From assembly GCF_016865485.1 (NCBI RefSeq), contig NZ_AP024452.1:6404985-6468984 (forward strand): 64,000 nucleotides of DNA. Direction: 5' to 3'. Positions within the stretch are counted from its first letter, which is position 1. Each line of letters opens with the position of its first letter. The notes beneath the pieces are model-generated. The model ran no database searches. It was given only the letters and a program-made list of their open reading frames with translations, and was not told the origin of the DNA. Source of the stretch: Luteitalea sp. TBR-22 (GTDB lineage: Bacteria > Acidobacteriota > Vicinamibacteria > Vicinamibacterales > Vicinamibacteraceae). The position numbers and the translations under genes were made by a program. Positions 17,307 to 25,849 of this stretch are shown here, in pieces.

Positions 17307-18925
17307 AGCACGTACCGCCACAGCTTGAGGACGAAGACGAGTGCGGCCACCGTCGCGAGCAGCGCGGCGACCGCTGCCGCCTCTACCCATACGCGCCGCT
17401 TCTGCCGCGCGAGGTCGTCGGCAGTGGTCACATAGGGCAGCAGCACGAGGACCGGCAGGTCCACGGCGCCCGTCACGTCAGCCTCGGTGCGCATCGTCGA
17501 ATCGGTGAAGAACATCAGGCCGACGAGCGCCAGGCCCAGCCCCATGCCGGCAACCGCGCCCATGGCGTTGATCTGCGGACGGTTCGGCTTGAACGGCTTC
17601 TGCGGGACGCGCGGCGGGTCGAGGATGCGGAACTGCTCGCCGATCTGCCGCTGCTCGAGGCTGGCGGCCATCTTGGAGTTCTCGCTCTTCGAGAGCAACT
17701 CGCGATATGTCGCCTGCAGCGTGTCGTAGTCGCGAGTAAGTGCCACCCACTCTGACTCGACGCCGGGCACGGCCTCGAGACGACTCTGGTACGCGGCGAT
17801 CACACCACGCAGGCGACGCTCCTCATTGGTCTTGAACGTGATCTGCCGGTCGAGGGCTTCGAGCTCGGCGCGCTGCACGCGGAGGCGGTCGCGGCGGCGT
17901 GCATCCTCGGGCGAGAGGGCCGGCTGGGCGGCCGTGTCGTCGCCACCGAGCGGCCGCTGCAGCGCTGCCGATTCCACCTGTGCTTCGAGATCGGCGATCA
18001 GCCGCTTCATGCGCACCACGTCGGGGTGCTTGGGGCTCAGGCGCAGTTCCATCTGCGACAGCGCCGTGCGCGCGGCATCGAGCCGCTGGGCCGGCGTGGC
18101 GCCCGCTGGCACACCGGTGACGGCGTCGGGCGTACCGGCCGTCGGCGCTGCCGGCGTCTCGTCGGACTCGGCTTCGTTGAGCAAGCGCTCCAGTATCAAC
18201 TTCCGGTCCTTGTCGCGGGCCAACGACTCGACGGCGGCCTGCAGGCCGAGCTGTGCGTTCTGAATCGCCTGCATGTTGGCCTGCGCCTGGGTGGGCAAGC
18301 GACCTGCGTTCCGCTCACGGAAATCCTTGAGCTTCTGCTCCTGTGCCTCGAGGCGCGAGCGGGCGTCGGCCATCTGCGCCTCGAGGAAGGCGCTCGTCTG
18401 CTCGGCCTGTGTGCCACGCTCACGGGCGTTGGTATCGATGAAGAAGCTGGCGAGGCGCTCGACGACCTTCTGGGCGGTCCCGGCCTCTTCGTAGTCGAAG
18501 GCAATCCGGAACGCCTCGCTCTCTGTGTTGCGCTGTGTGCTCGATCTCGCGACGACGACGGGCTCGATCGTCACGCGCGCCTTCATGCGCTCGATGACGT
18601 CCTCCATCGGCAGCTTGCCGCGCTCCTCCGGAAACAGGTTGAAGTCGGTGACCAGCTTCTCCAGTTGCGTGCGGCTCAGCACCTGCTGGCTGATGGCGCG
18701 AAGCCGGTCCTCGACGCCCTCGGTCACCGTGGCGCTGACGTACGACTCGGGGACGCGCTGCGGCACGATCTGAATCAGCGCGTCGGACCGATACAGGCTC
18801 GGGAGAAACCGCGACGCCAGCAGCCCGCCCATGATGCCGATCACGGCCGGGACGATGACCAGCCAGCGCCAGCGACGCAGGGCGGCGACGAGCGCACCGA
18901 TTGAGAGTTGACGACCCGGGAGCAT
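17303..18925 (-). CDS. GumC/Wzz-type polysaccharide copolymerase
   Basis: 540 residues. An N-terminal membrane span (WLVIVPAVIGIMGGLLASRF) is followed by a Wzz domain (SLYRSDALIQIVPQRVPESY). A long coiled-coil periplasmic region (about 180-430) ends at a proline-rich segment (RVPQKPFKPNRPQINAMGAV) before a second membrane span near 460-480. An extra hydrophobic tail (VEAAAVAALLATVAALVFVL) suggests a third span. It bridges the inner membrane and Wza and activates the BY-kinase. The stop overlaps the kinase start. The start codon is next to the preceding stop (TAG-ATG separation of zero). Confidence 0.92.
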   Translation of the reverse strand: MLPGRQLSIGALVAALRRWRWLVIVPAVIGIMGGLLASRFLPSLYRSDALIQIVPQRVPESYVSATVTEGVEDRLRAISQQVLSRTQLEKLVTDFNLFPEERGKLPMEDVIERMKARVTIEPVVVARSSTQRNTESEAFRIAFDYEEAGTAQKVVERLASFFIDTNARERGTQAEQTSAFLEAQMADARSRLEAQEQKLKDFRERNAGRLPTQAQANMQAIQNAQLGLQAAVESLARDKDRKLILERLLNEAESDETPAAPTAGTPDAVTGVPAGATPAQRLDAARTALSQMELRLSPKHPDVVRMKRLIADLEAQVESAALQRPLGGDDTAAQPALSPEDARRRDRLRVQRAELEALDRQITFKTNEERRLRGVIAAYQSRLEAVPGVESEWVALTRDYDTLQATYRELLSKSENSKMAASLEQRQIGEQFRILDPPRVPQKPFKPNRPQINAMGAVAGMGLGLALVGLMFFTDSTMRTEADVTGAVDLPVLVLLPYVTTADDLARQKRRVWVEAAAVAALLATVAALVFVLKLWRYVL

Positions 18926-20425
18926 CTACTGCACTTGCCTTCCGACCGATGACAACTGGCGATCGCCCGCGATCGGCAGCCGCACGGTGACGCCGATCCG
19001 CACCGAGTTCCTGTCGTAGCGCGGCGGGAACCCGTCGGGCAGCTCGCCTGAATTGGTATAGCGGTGGTTGTAGTAGCTGTAGTTGCAGACCACGCCGAGC
19101 ACGTCGGTCAGCATGTGCTGGAGTTGAAGGCTGGCCCCCAGTACCTCCAGCGTGCTGGTCACGCCGGAGGCGACGGGGGGTTGCCAATCACCGTAAGAAC
19201 CGATGAGCTGCAGCGTGGTACGGCGACCGATCAAGCCGCCGAGCGTCAGCGTCGCCGTGTCAGCGGCGTAGAGCTCGCTGGTCACGGTCTGGAGCAGGCG
19301 GAAGTCGCGCTGGTAGCCGCCTTCGAGATACCACGTGGACGACAGGGGCACCTTGAGGCTCGCGGTGCCGACCGGCATGCTGTCGGTGAACGGCACGCGC
19401 TCGACACCCGAGGTCGACTCGACCCGGCCGACGCCGGCGGTGAGCGTCCAGGACACCAGGCTCGTTCGGGACACCTCGTGCTCGCCGTCGAAGCCACCCT
19501 CGATACGCTCCGTGGTGTTGGGGCGCACCATTCCATCGAACTCGGTGGTTTCGATATCGGTATATCGATAGTCGCCGCGGAGACGGAGACTGTCCGAGAG
19601 CACGTGGCGATAACCGGCGCTGGCCGTGTGCGACCTGTTGTCGCCGTCGCTGCCGTCGGTGAAGTCCCGCAGTCCATACGCATACGTGGCCGTCATCGAC
19701 ATCCGGCGGGTCCACTGCTGCGTGAGTCCCACCTGCGACGTCGATACCCACGACCGTCGCTCGAACAAGCCAGCCGCCGAGACCGCCTGGTCGACGCTGG
19801 GCGGGAGTGGCACACCCGCCGAGTCGGGCGCGAAGGTGTTGAAGAACGGGTCGTAGCCGCCGGCCTGCGATGCATTGAGCTTCGTCCTGAGGCCCATCGT
19901 GGTCGTCACCGCAACATTCGCGGTTGCGCCAGGCACGACGCCGTCCAGGTACTGTGGGTATGCGAATGCGCGTCCGGTCCCATCGAGCTGAATCGAGTGT
20001 CGGTTGTTGCCCTGGTACCACGCCAGGGTGCTGTCGAATGTGCCGACCGACCCGCTCGGCATGGCGTCGGGCAACTGTGGCGCGCCGCCACCGGGACCGG
20101 TTCCGCCAACGAGGTTGTCGTCGTAGCCGCCGAGCAGCGTCGAGTTGAGGCTCAGCGTCCGGCGCAAAGGGCCGCCCTGACGTTCGAGCCGCGCATCCGT
20201 GATCGAGCCGCCCATCGGCGCGGCTGGCTGCCGCGGCTCGCGACGCGACACCCGACCTGCACGCCCCTGTCGCACCGGCTCCTGCTTCTCGACCGGCTTC
20301 TCGGGCGGCGCGGGCGGCGTGCCGCCGGGCGCCTGCGGCGGCGGCGCAGGCGCAGGCTGCTGCGCAGACACCACGCCCGCCAGCACCATCGTCATCACCA
20401 CGCCGCAGCAGAAGGTGGATCGCAC
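18926..20425 (-). CDS. Outer-membrane beta-barrel protein of EPS locus
   Basis: 499 residues. A signal peptide (MVLAGVVSAQQ) is followed by a Pro/Gln-rich linker (about 22-75). A long series of alternating amphipathic strands follows (LSLNSTLLGGYDDNLVGG; WTRRMSMTATYAYGLRDF; LRLRGDYRYTDIE; WYLEGGYQRDFRLLQT), ending in a strand suitable for BAM recognition. Such barrels sit between wza and wzc in many acidobacterial and delta-proteobacterial EPS loci, and may help polymer cross or be retained at the outer membrane (inference). No enzyme motif is seen. Confidence 0.85.
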   Translation of the reverse strand: MRSTFCCGVVMTMVLAGVVSAQQPAPAPPPQAPGGTPPAPPEKPVEKQEPVRQGRAGRVSRREPRQPAAPMGGSITDARLERQGGPLRRTLSLNSTLLGGYDDNLVGGTGPGGGAPQLPDAMPSGSVGTFDSTLAWYQGNNRHSIQLDGTGRAFAYPQYLDGVVPGATANVAVTTTMGLRTKLNASQAGGYDPFFNTFAPDSAGVPLPPSVDQAVSAAGLFERRSWVSTSQVGLTQQWTRRMSMTATYAYGLRDFTDGSDGDNRSHTASAGYRHVLSDSLRLRGDYRYTDIETTEFDGMVRPNTTERIEGGFDGEHEVSRTSLVSWTLTAGVGRVESTSGVERVPFTDSMPVGTASLKVPLSSTWYLEGGYQRDFRLLQTVTSELYAADTATLTLGGLIGRRTTLQLIGSYGDWQPPVASGVTSTLEVLGASLQLQHMLTDVLGVVCNYSYYNHRYTNSGELPDGFPPRYDRNSVRIGVTVRLPIAGDRQLSSVGRQVQ

Positions 20426-20428
20426 GCG

Positions 20429-21028
20429 CTACTTCTCGGGAACCACCACGGTGTCGCCGGGGCGCAGCACGAGGTTCTGCTCCGCCTTCTTCCCCTTGGC
20501 CACGTCCTTGTACTCGAACCTGTGCGACACGCTGCGGCCGTCCTCCATGCGCATCACCGTGATGTCGTTGCTCGAGGCGAACTCGGTGAGCCCGCCGGCA
20601 ATCGCGATGAGCTGCATCACGGTGGTCTGCGCCGTCAACGGATAGGCGCCGGGCTTGCCGACCTCGCCGGTGATGAACACCTTGCGGCTGTTCATCTGGC
20701 GCACCACCACGGTCACCGACGCGTCGGTGATGAACTCGCGCAGCGCCGTCTGGATCTGCTCGGCTAGCTCATTGGGGGTGAGCCCCGCGGCCTTGACGTC
20801 GCGGATGAGCGGCAGGGTCACCATGCCGTCGGCGCGCACGGTGACGTCGCCGCTGACGTCGGCCTCACGCCACACGAGCACGCCGAGCACGTCCTCGGGG
20901 CCGATCGTGAAGCCGGGCTCGGTGGCCACGGTCGGACCCGTCGGCTTGGCAGGCGCCTGGGCGGCGACCGGAGCAGCGAGCGAGGCCAGCAGCAACAGCA
21001 GGGCGATACAGGAACGGAAGACGGACAT
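20429..21028 (-). CDS. wza: Wza-type polysaccharide export protein
   Basis: 199 residues from ATG 21028. The open frame upstream of it lacks coding features, while the sequence directly after ATG is a clear signal peptide (CIALLLLLASLAAPVAAQ). The Poly_export domain is FTIGPEDVLGVLVWREADVS, followed by SLBB repeats (RKVFITGEVGKPGAYPL; NLVLRPGDTVVVPEK). It should form the periplasmic/outer-membrane export channel with the copolymerase. There is no lipobox cysteine at the cleavage site, unlike E. coli Wza. Confidence 0.92.
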   Translation of the reverse strand: MSVFRSCIALLLLLASLAAPVAAQAPAKPTGPTVATEPGFTIGPEDVLGVLVWREADVSGDVTVRADGMVTLPLIRDVKAAGLTPNELAEQIQTALREFITDASVTVVVRQMNSRKVFITGEVGKPGAYPLTAQTTVMQLIAIAGGLTEFASSNDITVMRMEDGRSVSHRFEYKDVAKGKKAEQNLVLRPGDTVVVPEK

Positions 21029-21275
21029 GCTCGCGGTGACCTCGGGCCGGCATGACGGCCGTGTGTCGGCCGAGCTTACAGATCGAGAATCCATACGGGT
21101 GGCGCCGCCGGTTCGTTCACGAAGGAACGAGTGCGTCGCACGTCAGGGGCGGTTGTGGGAGCAGCGGTGCCGCCGCGTGAGCGGCGACCGGCAGCGTGCC
21201 TCGGGGGGAGGGGTCGACACGCGCCGTGTGCAGGCCGGCGGGGAGGCGTCGGCCTGGGTGCTCGTCAGCGTCTGT

Positions 21276-21779
21276 TCAGGCCGAAGCTGGCCAGGCGCAG
21301 TGCTCCGGGACCTCCACGGCCACCGAGCGCTGCAACAACGAAATCGACACGACCAGGCGATCCCTGCTCTTGACCGACTGAAGGATGCCGGAGGCGCCGG
21401 TGAGCGGCCCCGACACGATCTGTATGCGCTGGCCCACGTGCAGGTAGGGCCAGGACTCCATCTGCAGGCCCGAGTCGGCCACCACGCGCAGCGACGCGAT
21501 CTCGGCCTCGTCGATCGGGTACGGCGTCTGCCCGATGCCCACCACGTGCATCACGCCCGGGGTGGTCAGGATCGGCAACCGCTGCTGGACGTCGAACCGG
21601 CAGAACACGTAGCCGGCAAAGAGCGGCGTCTCGACCATCTTGACGCGGTCGGACCAGCGCTTGCGCTCCTTGTGCAGCGGCAGGAACTGCTCGTAGCCCT
21701 TCCCGGCGAGGGCGTCGGCGACGACGCGCTCGGTGCGGGGCTTGACGCGAAGGGCGAACCAGTCGAGCGCGCGTTCCAT
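21276..21779 (-). CDS. UpxY/NusG-family transcription antiterminator
   Basis: 167 residues from ATG 21779. Twenty-four further in-frame codons upstream are translated REP sequence (NGAVGDRALP) and are excluded. An NGN domain (WFALRVKPRTERVVADAL; TPLFAGYVFCRFDVQQRLPI; GVMHVVGIGQTPYPI) is followed by a KOW domain (VGQRIQIVSGPLTGASGILQ). Specialised NusG paralogues at the head of capsule/EPS operons (UpxY, LoaP, RfaH) keep polymerase processive over long operons, and this position fits. A 247-base gap without genes separates it from wza. Confidence 0.9.
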   Translation of the reverse strand: MERALDWFALRVKPRTERVVADALAGKGYEQFLPLHKERKRWSDRVKMVETPLFAGYVFCRFDVQQRLPILTTPGVMHVVGIGQTPYPIDEAEIASLRVVADSGLQMESWPYLHVGQRIQIVSGPLTGASGILQSVKSRDRLVVSISLLQRSVAVEVPEHCAWPASA

Positions 21780-21789
21780 CAGAACTGAG

Positions 21790-21863
21790 GGTAGGGCGCG
21801 GTCTCCGACCGCGCCGTTCGTTGGAGTCGGGCTAACGGCGGCGTGGGACACGCCGCCCTACCT
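21790..21863. repeat. Two REP palindromes (class A)
   Basis: 21790-21820 has stem GGCGCGGTC/GACCGCGCC with GTAG at its left end. 21833-21863 has stem GGCGGCGTG/CACGCCGCC and ends CTACC. They point head-out, the inverted-pair arrangement typical of REP doublets. Confidence 0.92.
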
Positions 21864-21876
21864 CTCCCTGGGTAGG

Positions 21877-22080
21877 CTACCGCCCCGTCAGTCCCATTCC
21901 TGAGGTTCGAAGGGACATCCAGTCCGGGCGCGTCGCCTGGCCGAGTCTTGCTTGCTGCCGCGAGTCGCTGCCGCACATACAGAATCGGCAACGGCGAGCC
22001 AACTTTAGTTCTGGCTCGCTGGGCAGACCGCAACCGTAGCACATTCCGAGTGCGAAGTTGCAAGGGATTCCGACGATCAC
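21877..22080 (-). CDS. Possible small zinc-ribbon protein upstream of antiterminator
   Basis: A 67-codon frame from GTG 22080 (or 55 codons from ATG 22044). The ATG version starts MCYGCGLPSEPELKLA and continues RRCRFCMCGSD, so cysteines are spaced C-x2-C-x13-C-x2-C, a classic zinc-ribbon pattern that is unlikely in random sequence. Against it, the ribosome binding site is weak (TCGGA before ATG) and codon third positions are less GC-rich than in neighbouring genes. No homologue comes to mind. It would be co-transcribed with the EPS export operon. An alternative is that this is an untranslated leader. Confidence 0.4.
   Translation of the reverse strand: MIVGIPCNFALGMCYGCGLPSEPELKLARRCRFCMCGSDSRQQARLGQATRPDWMSLRTSGMGLTGR
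21994..22019. promoter_or_regulatory. Perfect 8-bp inverted repeat in EPS leader
   Basis: GCGAGCCA and TGGCTCGC flank a ten-base AT-rich loop (ACTTTAGTTC). It could be an RNA hairpin in the leader, where NusG paralogues load, or an operator. It has no U-tract, so it is not an ordinary terminator. It lies within the putative zinc-ribbon frame. Confidence 0.4.
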
Positions 22081-22146
22081 GTAAATGTGGCGTCAGATAT
22101 CCCTACACTTACAATCCTGCTCAGGTTTGTTTCCCTACGGAAAGAT

Positions 22147-23202
22147 TTACCGGGAGAACAATCTGCCTTCAACCCCGGCTCGGGCGAGGCGAGAGAAGTA
22201 CTGATATGCCGTGCGTGACAATTCCGTAATCGCCCGGTCGCCATCGGCGTCGGTGACGAGGAAGCTGGTCATCACGCAGATCAGGTAGGGGCGCCCCTTC
22301 AGATCCACCCAGGCGACCTCGGTGCGGACGCCGTCGAGCCCGCCGGGCTTGGCCGCCACCTGCACGTCGGCCGGTATGCCGGCCCGGATTGCCGTCGGGC
22401 CGTACTCGCGCAGGATGCGCGTCGCCTCGGCCTGGCTCGCCGACGTGAGGCCGCGCCCGGTGCGCAGGGCGTCCATCACGACGACCAGGTCGCTGGCGCT
22501 GGCGACGTTCTCCTCGCCGCGCGCCGCCGCCGCGGCGTCCATCATCCGCCGCCGGAGCCGGTAGCCCGTCGCGCCGAGCGCCTGCATGTGCGAGGTGATC
22601 GTCTCCATGCCGAGCGCGTCGATCAGCACGTTTGTCGACGAGTTGTCGCTGAGCAGGATCATCAGCATCGCGTGGTCGCGCAGCGAGAGCTGCGGCGACG
22701 AGAGGCGCTGCAGGATGCCCGACCCGCCGACCCGCGCCGCCGGCGGCAGCGGCCGAGGGTCGTCGAGGCGGACGCGGCCGGCGTCGGCCTGCACGAACAG
22801 CTCGTGGAGGATGCCGATCTTGATCGCCGAGGCCGTCGGGAACGGCTCGTCGGCGCGGCGGGCGAAGCGCTCGCCGGAGGTGAGGTCGACGATCAGGTAC
22901 GAGACGCTGCCGTCGACGCCCGAGGCGATGCGCTCGAGTTCCCGCGTGAGGCGTTCCGCGAGCTCGGCGCGCTTGGCGTCGGGCTGTGCGGCGGCAATTT
23001 CAGATTTGAAATTCGCAATTGCGGGGGCGCTTGCTTCGCTTGCGCCCGCGAACGCCACAGGTAGGGCGCGGTCTCCGACCGCGCCGTTAGCAGGGCCAGC
23101 AACCAACGGCGGGGTGGAACAGAGGTCCGGGCCAACGGCGCGGTGGGGACACCGCGCCCTACCTGTGTCCAGCATCGATGCGAGGACGAGGTCGGCGATC
23201 AC
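22147..23202 (-). CDS. Class A beta-lactamase-like serine hydrolase
   Basis: 351 codons from GTG 23202, which overlaps the phosphatase stop as GTGA. Residues ~13-47 are translated REP sequence (RARCPHRAVG; NGAVGDRALP), so the functional part begins near the GTG at 23058. Catalytic motifs are the SxxK serine in PTASAIKIG, the SDN element LLSDNSSTNV, an omega-loop region RGEENVAS, and AAKPGGLDG where true beta-lactamases have KTG. There is no obvious signal peptide, which is odd for a periplasmic hydrolase. It may be a beta-lactamase or another penicilloyl-serine hydrolase. Resistance should not be assumed. Confidence 0.85.
   Translation of the reverse strand: MIADLVLASMLDTGRARCPHRAVGPDLCSTPPLVAGPANGAVGDRALPVAFAGASEASAPAIANFKSEIAAAQPDAKRAELAERLTRELERIASGVDGSVSYLIVDLTSGERFARRADEPFPTASAIKIGILHELFVQADAGRVRLDDPRPLPPAARVGGSGILQRLSSPQLSLRDHAMLMILLSDNSSTNVLIDALGMETITSHMQALGATGYRLRRRMMDAAAAARGEENVASASDLVVVMDALRTGRGLTSASQAEATRILREYGPTAIRAGIPADVQVAAKPGGLDGVRTEVAWVDLKGRPYLICVMTSFLVTDADGDRAITELSRTAYQYFSRLARAGVEGRLFSR
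23060..23163. repeat. REP cluster (class A) overlapping the hydrolase 5' region
   Basis: 23060-23090 is a full palindrome (GGCGCGGTC/GACCGCGCC), 23103-23132 a decayed one (AACGGCGGGGTGGAACAG), and 23133-23163 a full one ending CTACC. All three are read through in frame by the start-coupled beta-lactamase-like frame. Confidence 0.92.
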
Positions 23203-24992
23203 AGGGCGCGGACGGCGAGGGCCGTGATGTCGTCGTTCTGCTCGGCGTCGCCGCGGAACGCCTCGATGGCGACGAAGATTGCATCGACGATCTCGCGGGC
23301 GGTCTTCCCGCGCTGCGCCTGCATCACCTCGGCGATGCGCTCCCGGCCGAACTCGTCGCCATCGGCGTCCATCGCCTCGGAGACGCCGTCGGAGTAGAAC
23401 AGGAAGACGTCGCCCTTCGCGTAAGGGACCACGCACTCGTCGTACTCGATCGCCGGGAACGATCCGAGCGGCACGCCCGTCACGTCGAGCCACGTGATCT
23501 CGCCGCTCGCGCTCATCTTCAGCGGATACGGCACGCCCGAATTCGACATCGTCACGGTGCGTCGCTTGACGTCGAAGAGGCTGTAGCAGAGCGTGCAGTA
23601 CATCTCCTCGAGCTGCCGCTCGTGCAGGATCGTGTTGACCACCTGCAGCACGGTCGCCGGGGTGATCGCCGTCGGCATGTACCGCTTGCGGAAGGTGCGC
23701 GATCGCACCAGCTCCGACGCGAACGCCGCGTAGAGCGCCGCCGGCACGCCCTTGCCCGACACGTCGCCGAGCGCCACCACGAGCTGGTTGGCGAGCGGAT
23801 CGAGGTAGTCGTGGAAGTCGCCGCCGAGCTCGCGGGCCGCGTCGAAGCGCGCCGCGATGTCGAGGCCGCGGATGCGGGACGGCACTTCCTGCGGCAGCAG
23901 CGCCGCCTGGACGCGTTGCGCGAAGCGGAGCTCGCGCTCGATGCGCGCCTGGTTGGTCGAGAGCTCGTGGTACAGCCGCGCGTTCTGGATCGCGATGGCG
24001 AACTGGCCGCCGAGCAGGGTGGCGAACTCCACCTCGTGGGCGTCGAACGCGTCGCGCTCCTCGGTGCTCAGGTCGAGCACGCCGATGCAGTCCCCCTGGT
24101 AGATCAGGGGCACGGCCATCTCCGAGGTGATGGTGTCGAACAGCTCGATGTAGCGCGGGTCCTCGCGCACGTCGCCGACCACCACGACCTCCTTGTGGAG
24201 CGCCGCGTACCCGGTGACGCCCTGCCCGAGCTCGATGCTGGTGACCTTCTCGTTGACCCCGTAGGGCGAGGCCAGGTGCTTGATCTCGAGGCGCTTGGAC
24301 GAGGCGTCCATCAGCATGATGGCGAACGCCTTGTAGTCGATCACCTTGCGGGTGACCGCGGCGATGCGCTCGAACAGCAGGTCGACGTCGAGGATCGACG
24401 ACACCTCGCGGCTGATCTCGAGCAGCGACTCGAACACCTGCGCGTTCTTGGCCGCGTTGGTGTAGAGGCGCGCGTTCTCGAGCGCCGTCGCCGCGTGCAC
24501 GCCGAACTGGCGGACGATGGCGAGGTCCTTCTCGGTGAAGGCGTGGCGGTGGGCGCTGAGGATGTTGAGGGCGCCGATGGTGCGCGTGCGGTAGACCAGC
24601 GGCACGACGATCGAGGCCCGCATGCCGGGCACGTAGCCCTTGTAGTACGGGTCGTTCTCGAGGTCGTTGACCAGCATGGCGCGCCGGTCCTGCACGGCCA
24701 TGCCGACCAGGCCCTCGCCGATGGCCAGCCGGATCGACTCGGCCACCCCGGTGGGGTAGCCGATCGAGTAGTCGACGTGCAGGCCGGTGCCGGCGCCGTC
24801 GAGCATGTAGATGGCGAAGGCGTCGAAATGGATCAGCCGCTCGATGAGCCGGGGGATGGTCTCGAGCAGCTCCTCGAGCGACAGCACCGACATGACCCGG
24901 CGGCCCAGGTCGAACAGCGTGCGCAGCGTTTCCTGGTCGCTGATCGCGCGCGCGGTCCGGACGAAGTCGCTGGTCTGTGTCAGGTCGGTCAC
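23199..24992 (-). CDS. GAF-GAF-SpoIIE (PP2C) phosphatase
   Basis: 597 residues from GTG 24992. Two GAF domains (about 35-190, LSLEELLETIPRLIERLIHF, and 200-360, VFESLLEISREVSSILDVDL) are joined by short helices to a PPM/SpoIIE domain (about 385-597). The metal aspartates are in FDAARELGGDFHDYLDP, VALGDVSGKGVPAALYAAF and VFLFYSDGVSEAMDADGDEF. RsbU/RsbP-like proteins of this kind dephosphorylate an anti-anti-sigma protein. No RsbV/W partner is visible in the window. The coupled downstream hydrolase suggests a cell-envelope stress output (inference). Confidence 0.92.
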   Translation of the reverse strand: MTDLTQTSDFVRTARAISDQETLRTLFDLGRRVMSVLSLEELLETIPRLIERLIHFDAFAIYMLDGAGTGLHVDYSIGYPTGVAESIRLAIGEGLVGMAVQDRRAMLVNDLENDPYYKGYVPGMRASIVVPLVYRTRTIGALNILSAHRHAFTEKDLAIVRQFGVHAATALENARLYTNAAKNAQVFESLLEISREVSSILDVDLLFERIAAVTRKVIDYKAFAIMLMDASSKRLEIKHLASPYGVNEKVTSIELGQGVTGYAALHKEVVVVGDVREDPRYIELFDTITSEMAVPLIYQGDCIGVLDLSTEERDAFDAHEVEFATLLGGQFAIAIQNARLYHELSTNQARIERELRFAQRVQAALLPQEVPSRIRGLDIAARFDAARELGGDFHDYLDPLANQLVVALGDVSGKGVPAALYAAFASELVRSRTFRKRYMPTAITPATVLQVVNTILHERQLEEMYCTLCYSLFDVKRRTVTMSNSGVPYPLKMSASGEITWLDVTGVPLGSFPAIEYDECVVPYAKGDVFLFYSDGVSEAMDADGDEFGRERIAEVMQAQRGKTAREIVDAIFVAIEAFRGDAEQNDDITALAVRAL

Positions 24993-25132
24993 GGGCCGGG
25001 GCTCTGGGATCGGGACGGCTCCGCCGTGGCCGGTTCGGGTCCACGCGGTGCAGGGACGAGACAGGAGTGCCGACAGCTGGGGCCCTGGGCCGTCAGTGCC
25101 GTGGTGACGGGCGGATTATACTGCCGGAGCGC

Positions 25133-25591
25133 ATGGAGCTGACCGTCCCCTTCGACTACCAGGCCATCGAGCGGATCCTGCCGCATCGATACCCGTTCCT
25201 CCTCGTCGACCGCATCACGGAGTTCGAGGTGGACACCCGCGTGGTCGGCATCAAGAACGTGACCGGTGACGAGAGCTACCTGTCGCGCGTGCACGGGCAG
25301 CTGCCCGTGCTGCCGCCGACCATCCTCACCGAGGCGGTGGCGCAGGTTGGAGCCATCCTGATCCTCGCCAAGCCCGAGAACCGCGAGAAGCTCATCTATT
25401 TCATGGGCATCGAGCGCGTCCGCTACCGCAAGCCGGTGCACCCGGGCGACACGGTCGTGATCGAGGCGCACGTGCAGCGCCTGCGCAGCCGGATGGGCGT
25501 GCTCAAGGGGTTCGCGCGGGTCGGCGATCAGGTGGTCGCCGAAGGGACGATGACCTTCGCGCTCGGCCCCCGCAACGAACCACAGGGCTAA
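25133..25591 (+). CDS. fabZ: FabZ-like hotdog dehydratase with altered active-site motif
   Basis: 152 residues from ATG 25133, preceded by GGAG four bases away. ILPHRYPFLLVDRI and VRYRKPVHPGDTVVIEA are FabZ signatures. The active-site segment reads VHGQLPVLPPTILTEAVAQ, whereas FabZ has GHFPGxPxxPGVLxxEAxAQ: the glutamate is kept, but the histidine is displaced by one residue and the following glycines are lost. It is either a divergent 3-hydroxyacyl-ACP dehydratase or a related hotdog protein with another role. It is transcribed divergently from the phosphatase gene and is followed by REP palindromes. Confidence 0.8.
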   Translation: MELTVPFDYQAIERILPHRYPFLLVDRITEFEVDTRVVGIKNVTGDESYLSRVHGQLPVLPPTILTEAVAQVGAILILAKPENREKLIYFMGIERVRYRKPVHPGDTVVIEAHVQRLRSRMGVLKGFARVGDQVVAEGTMTFALGPRNEPQG

Positions 25592-25598
25592 TCGCTCA

Positions 25599-25731
25599 GG
25601 TAGGGCGCGGTGTCCCACCCTACAAGAGGTAGGGCGCGGTGTCCCCACCGCGCCGTTGGCGATACCTCGCGGACCAACGGCGCGGTCGCTTGCCCTGAGC
25701 GAAGTCGAAGGGATGACCGCGCCGTAGCTGG
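25599..25731. repeat. Left REP cluster flanking the RAYT transposase
   Basis: A decayed GTAG-headed unit (25601-25623) is followed by a full palindrome at 25628-25660 (GTAGGGCGCGGTGTCCCCA / CCGCGCCGTTGG). A module-bearing unit at 25674-25728 follows, with CTTGCCCTGAGCGAAGTC and GAAGGG in the loop. The arrangement mirrors the cluster on the right side of the transposase gene. Confidence 0.93.
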
Positions 25732-25849
25732 CCGGCTGTTCCATGATCCGCACACCGCGACGCTCCGCTCCGTCGCAGTTCCCGCACTCGGCGGGCGCCC
25801 GCCTGCGGCGACATCGCGCCATCCCGCTGGCACACCCTTCGCTGAACCC

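Larger units (their letters stand above)
21780..22146. other. Leader region upstream of the antiterminator gene
   Basis: This 367-base stretch is noticeably less GC-rich on its right side. It holds two REP palindromes (21790-21863), a possible small zinc-ribbon gene and an 8-bp inverted repeat (both listed separately). As the 5' region of a locus headed by a NusG paralogue it is where a promoter and an antiterminator loading site would be expected. I see no convincing -35/-10 or -24/-12 pair. Confidence 0.6.

Noticed and set aside
21984..21999. Sigma-54 promoter before the antiterminator (TTGGC...TTGCC)
   Set aside because: GG and GC elements are nine, not ten, bases apart.
22147..25044. One continuous 965-codon minus-strand frame joining the hydrolase to upstream sequence
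   Set aside because: The upstream two-thirds is an out-of-frame reading of the GAF-SpoIIE gene; only the part below 23202 is a protein.
25117..25122. TATACT as the fabZ-like promoter -10
   Set aside because: It would leave almost no leader before the ATG at 25133 and has no convincing -35, so I did not list it.
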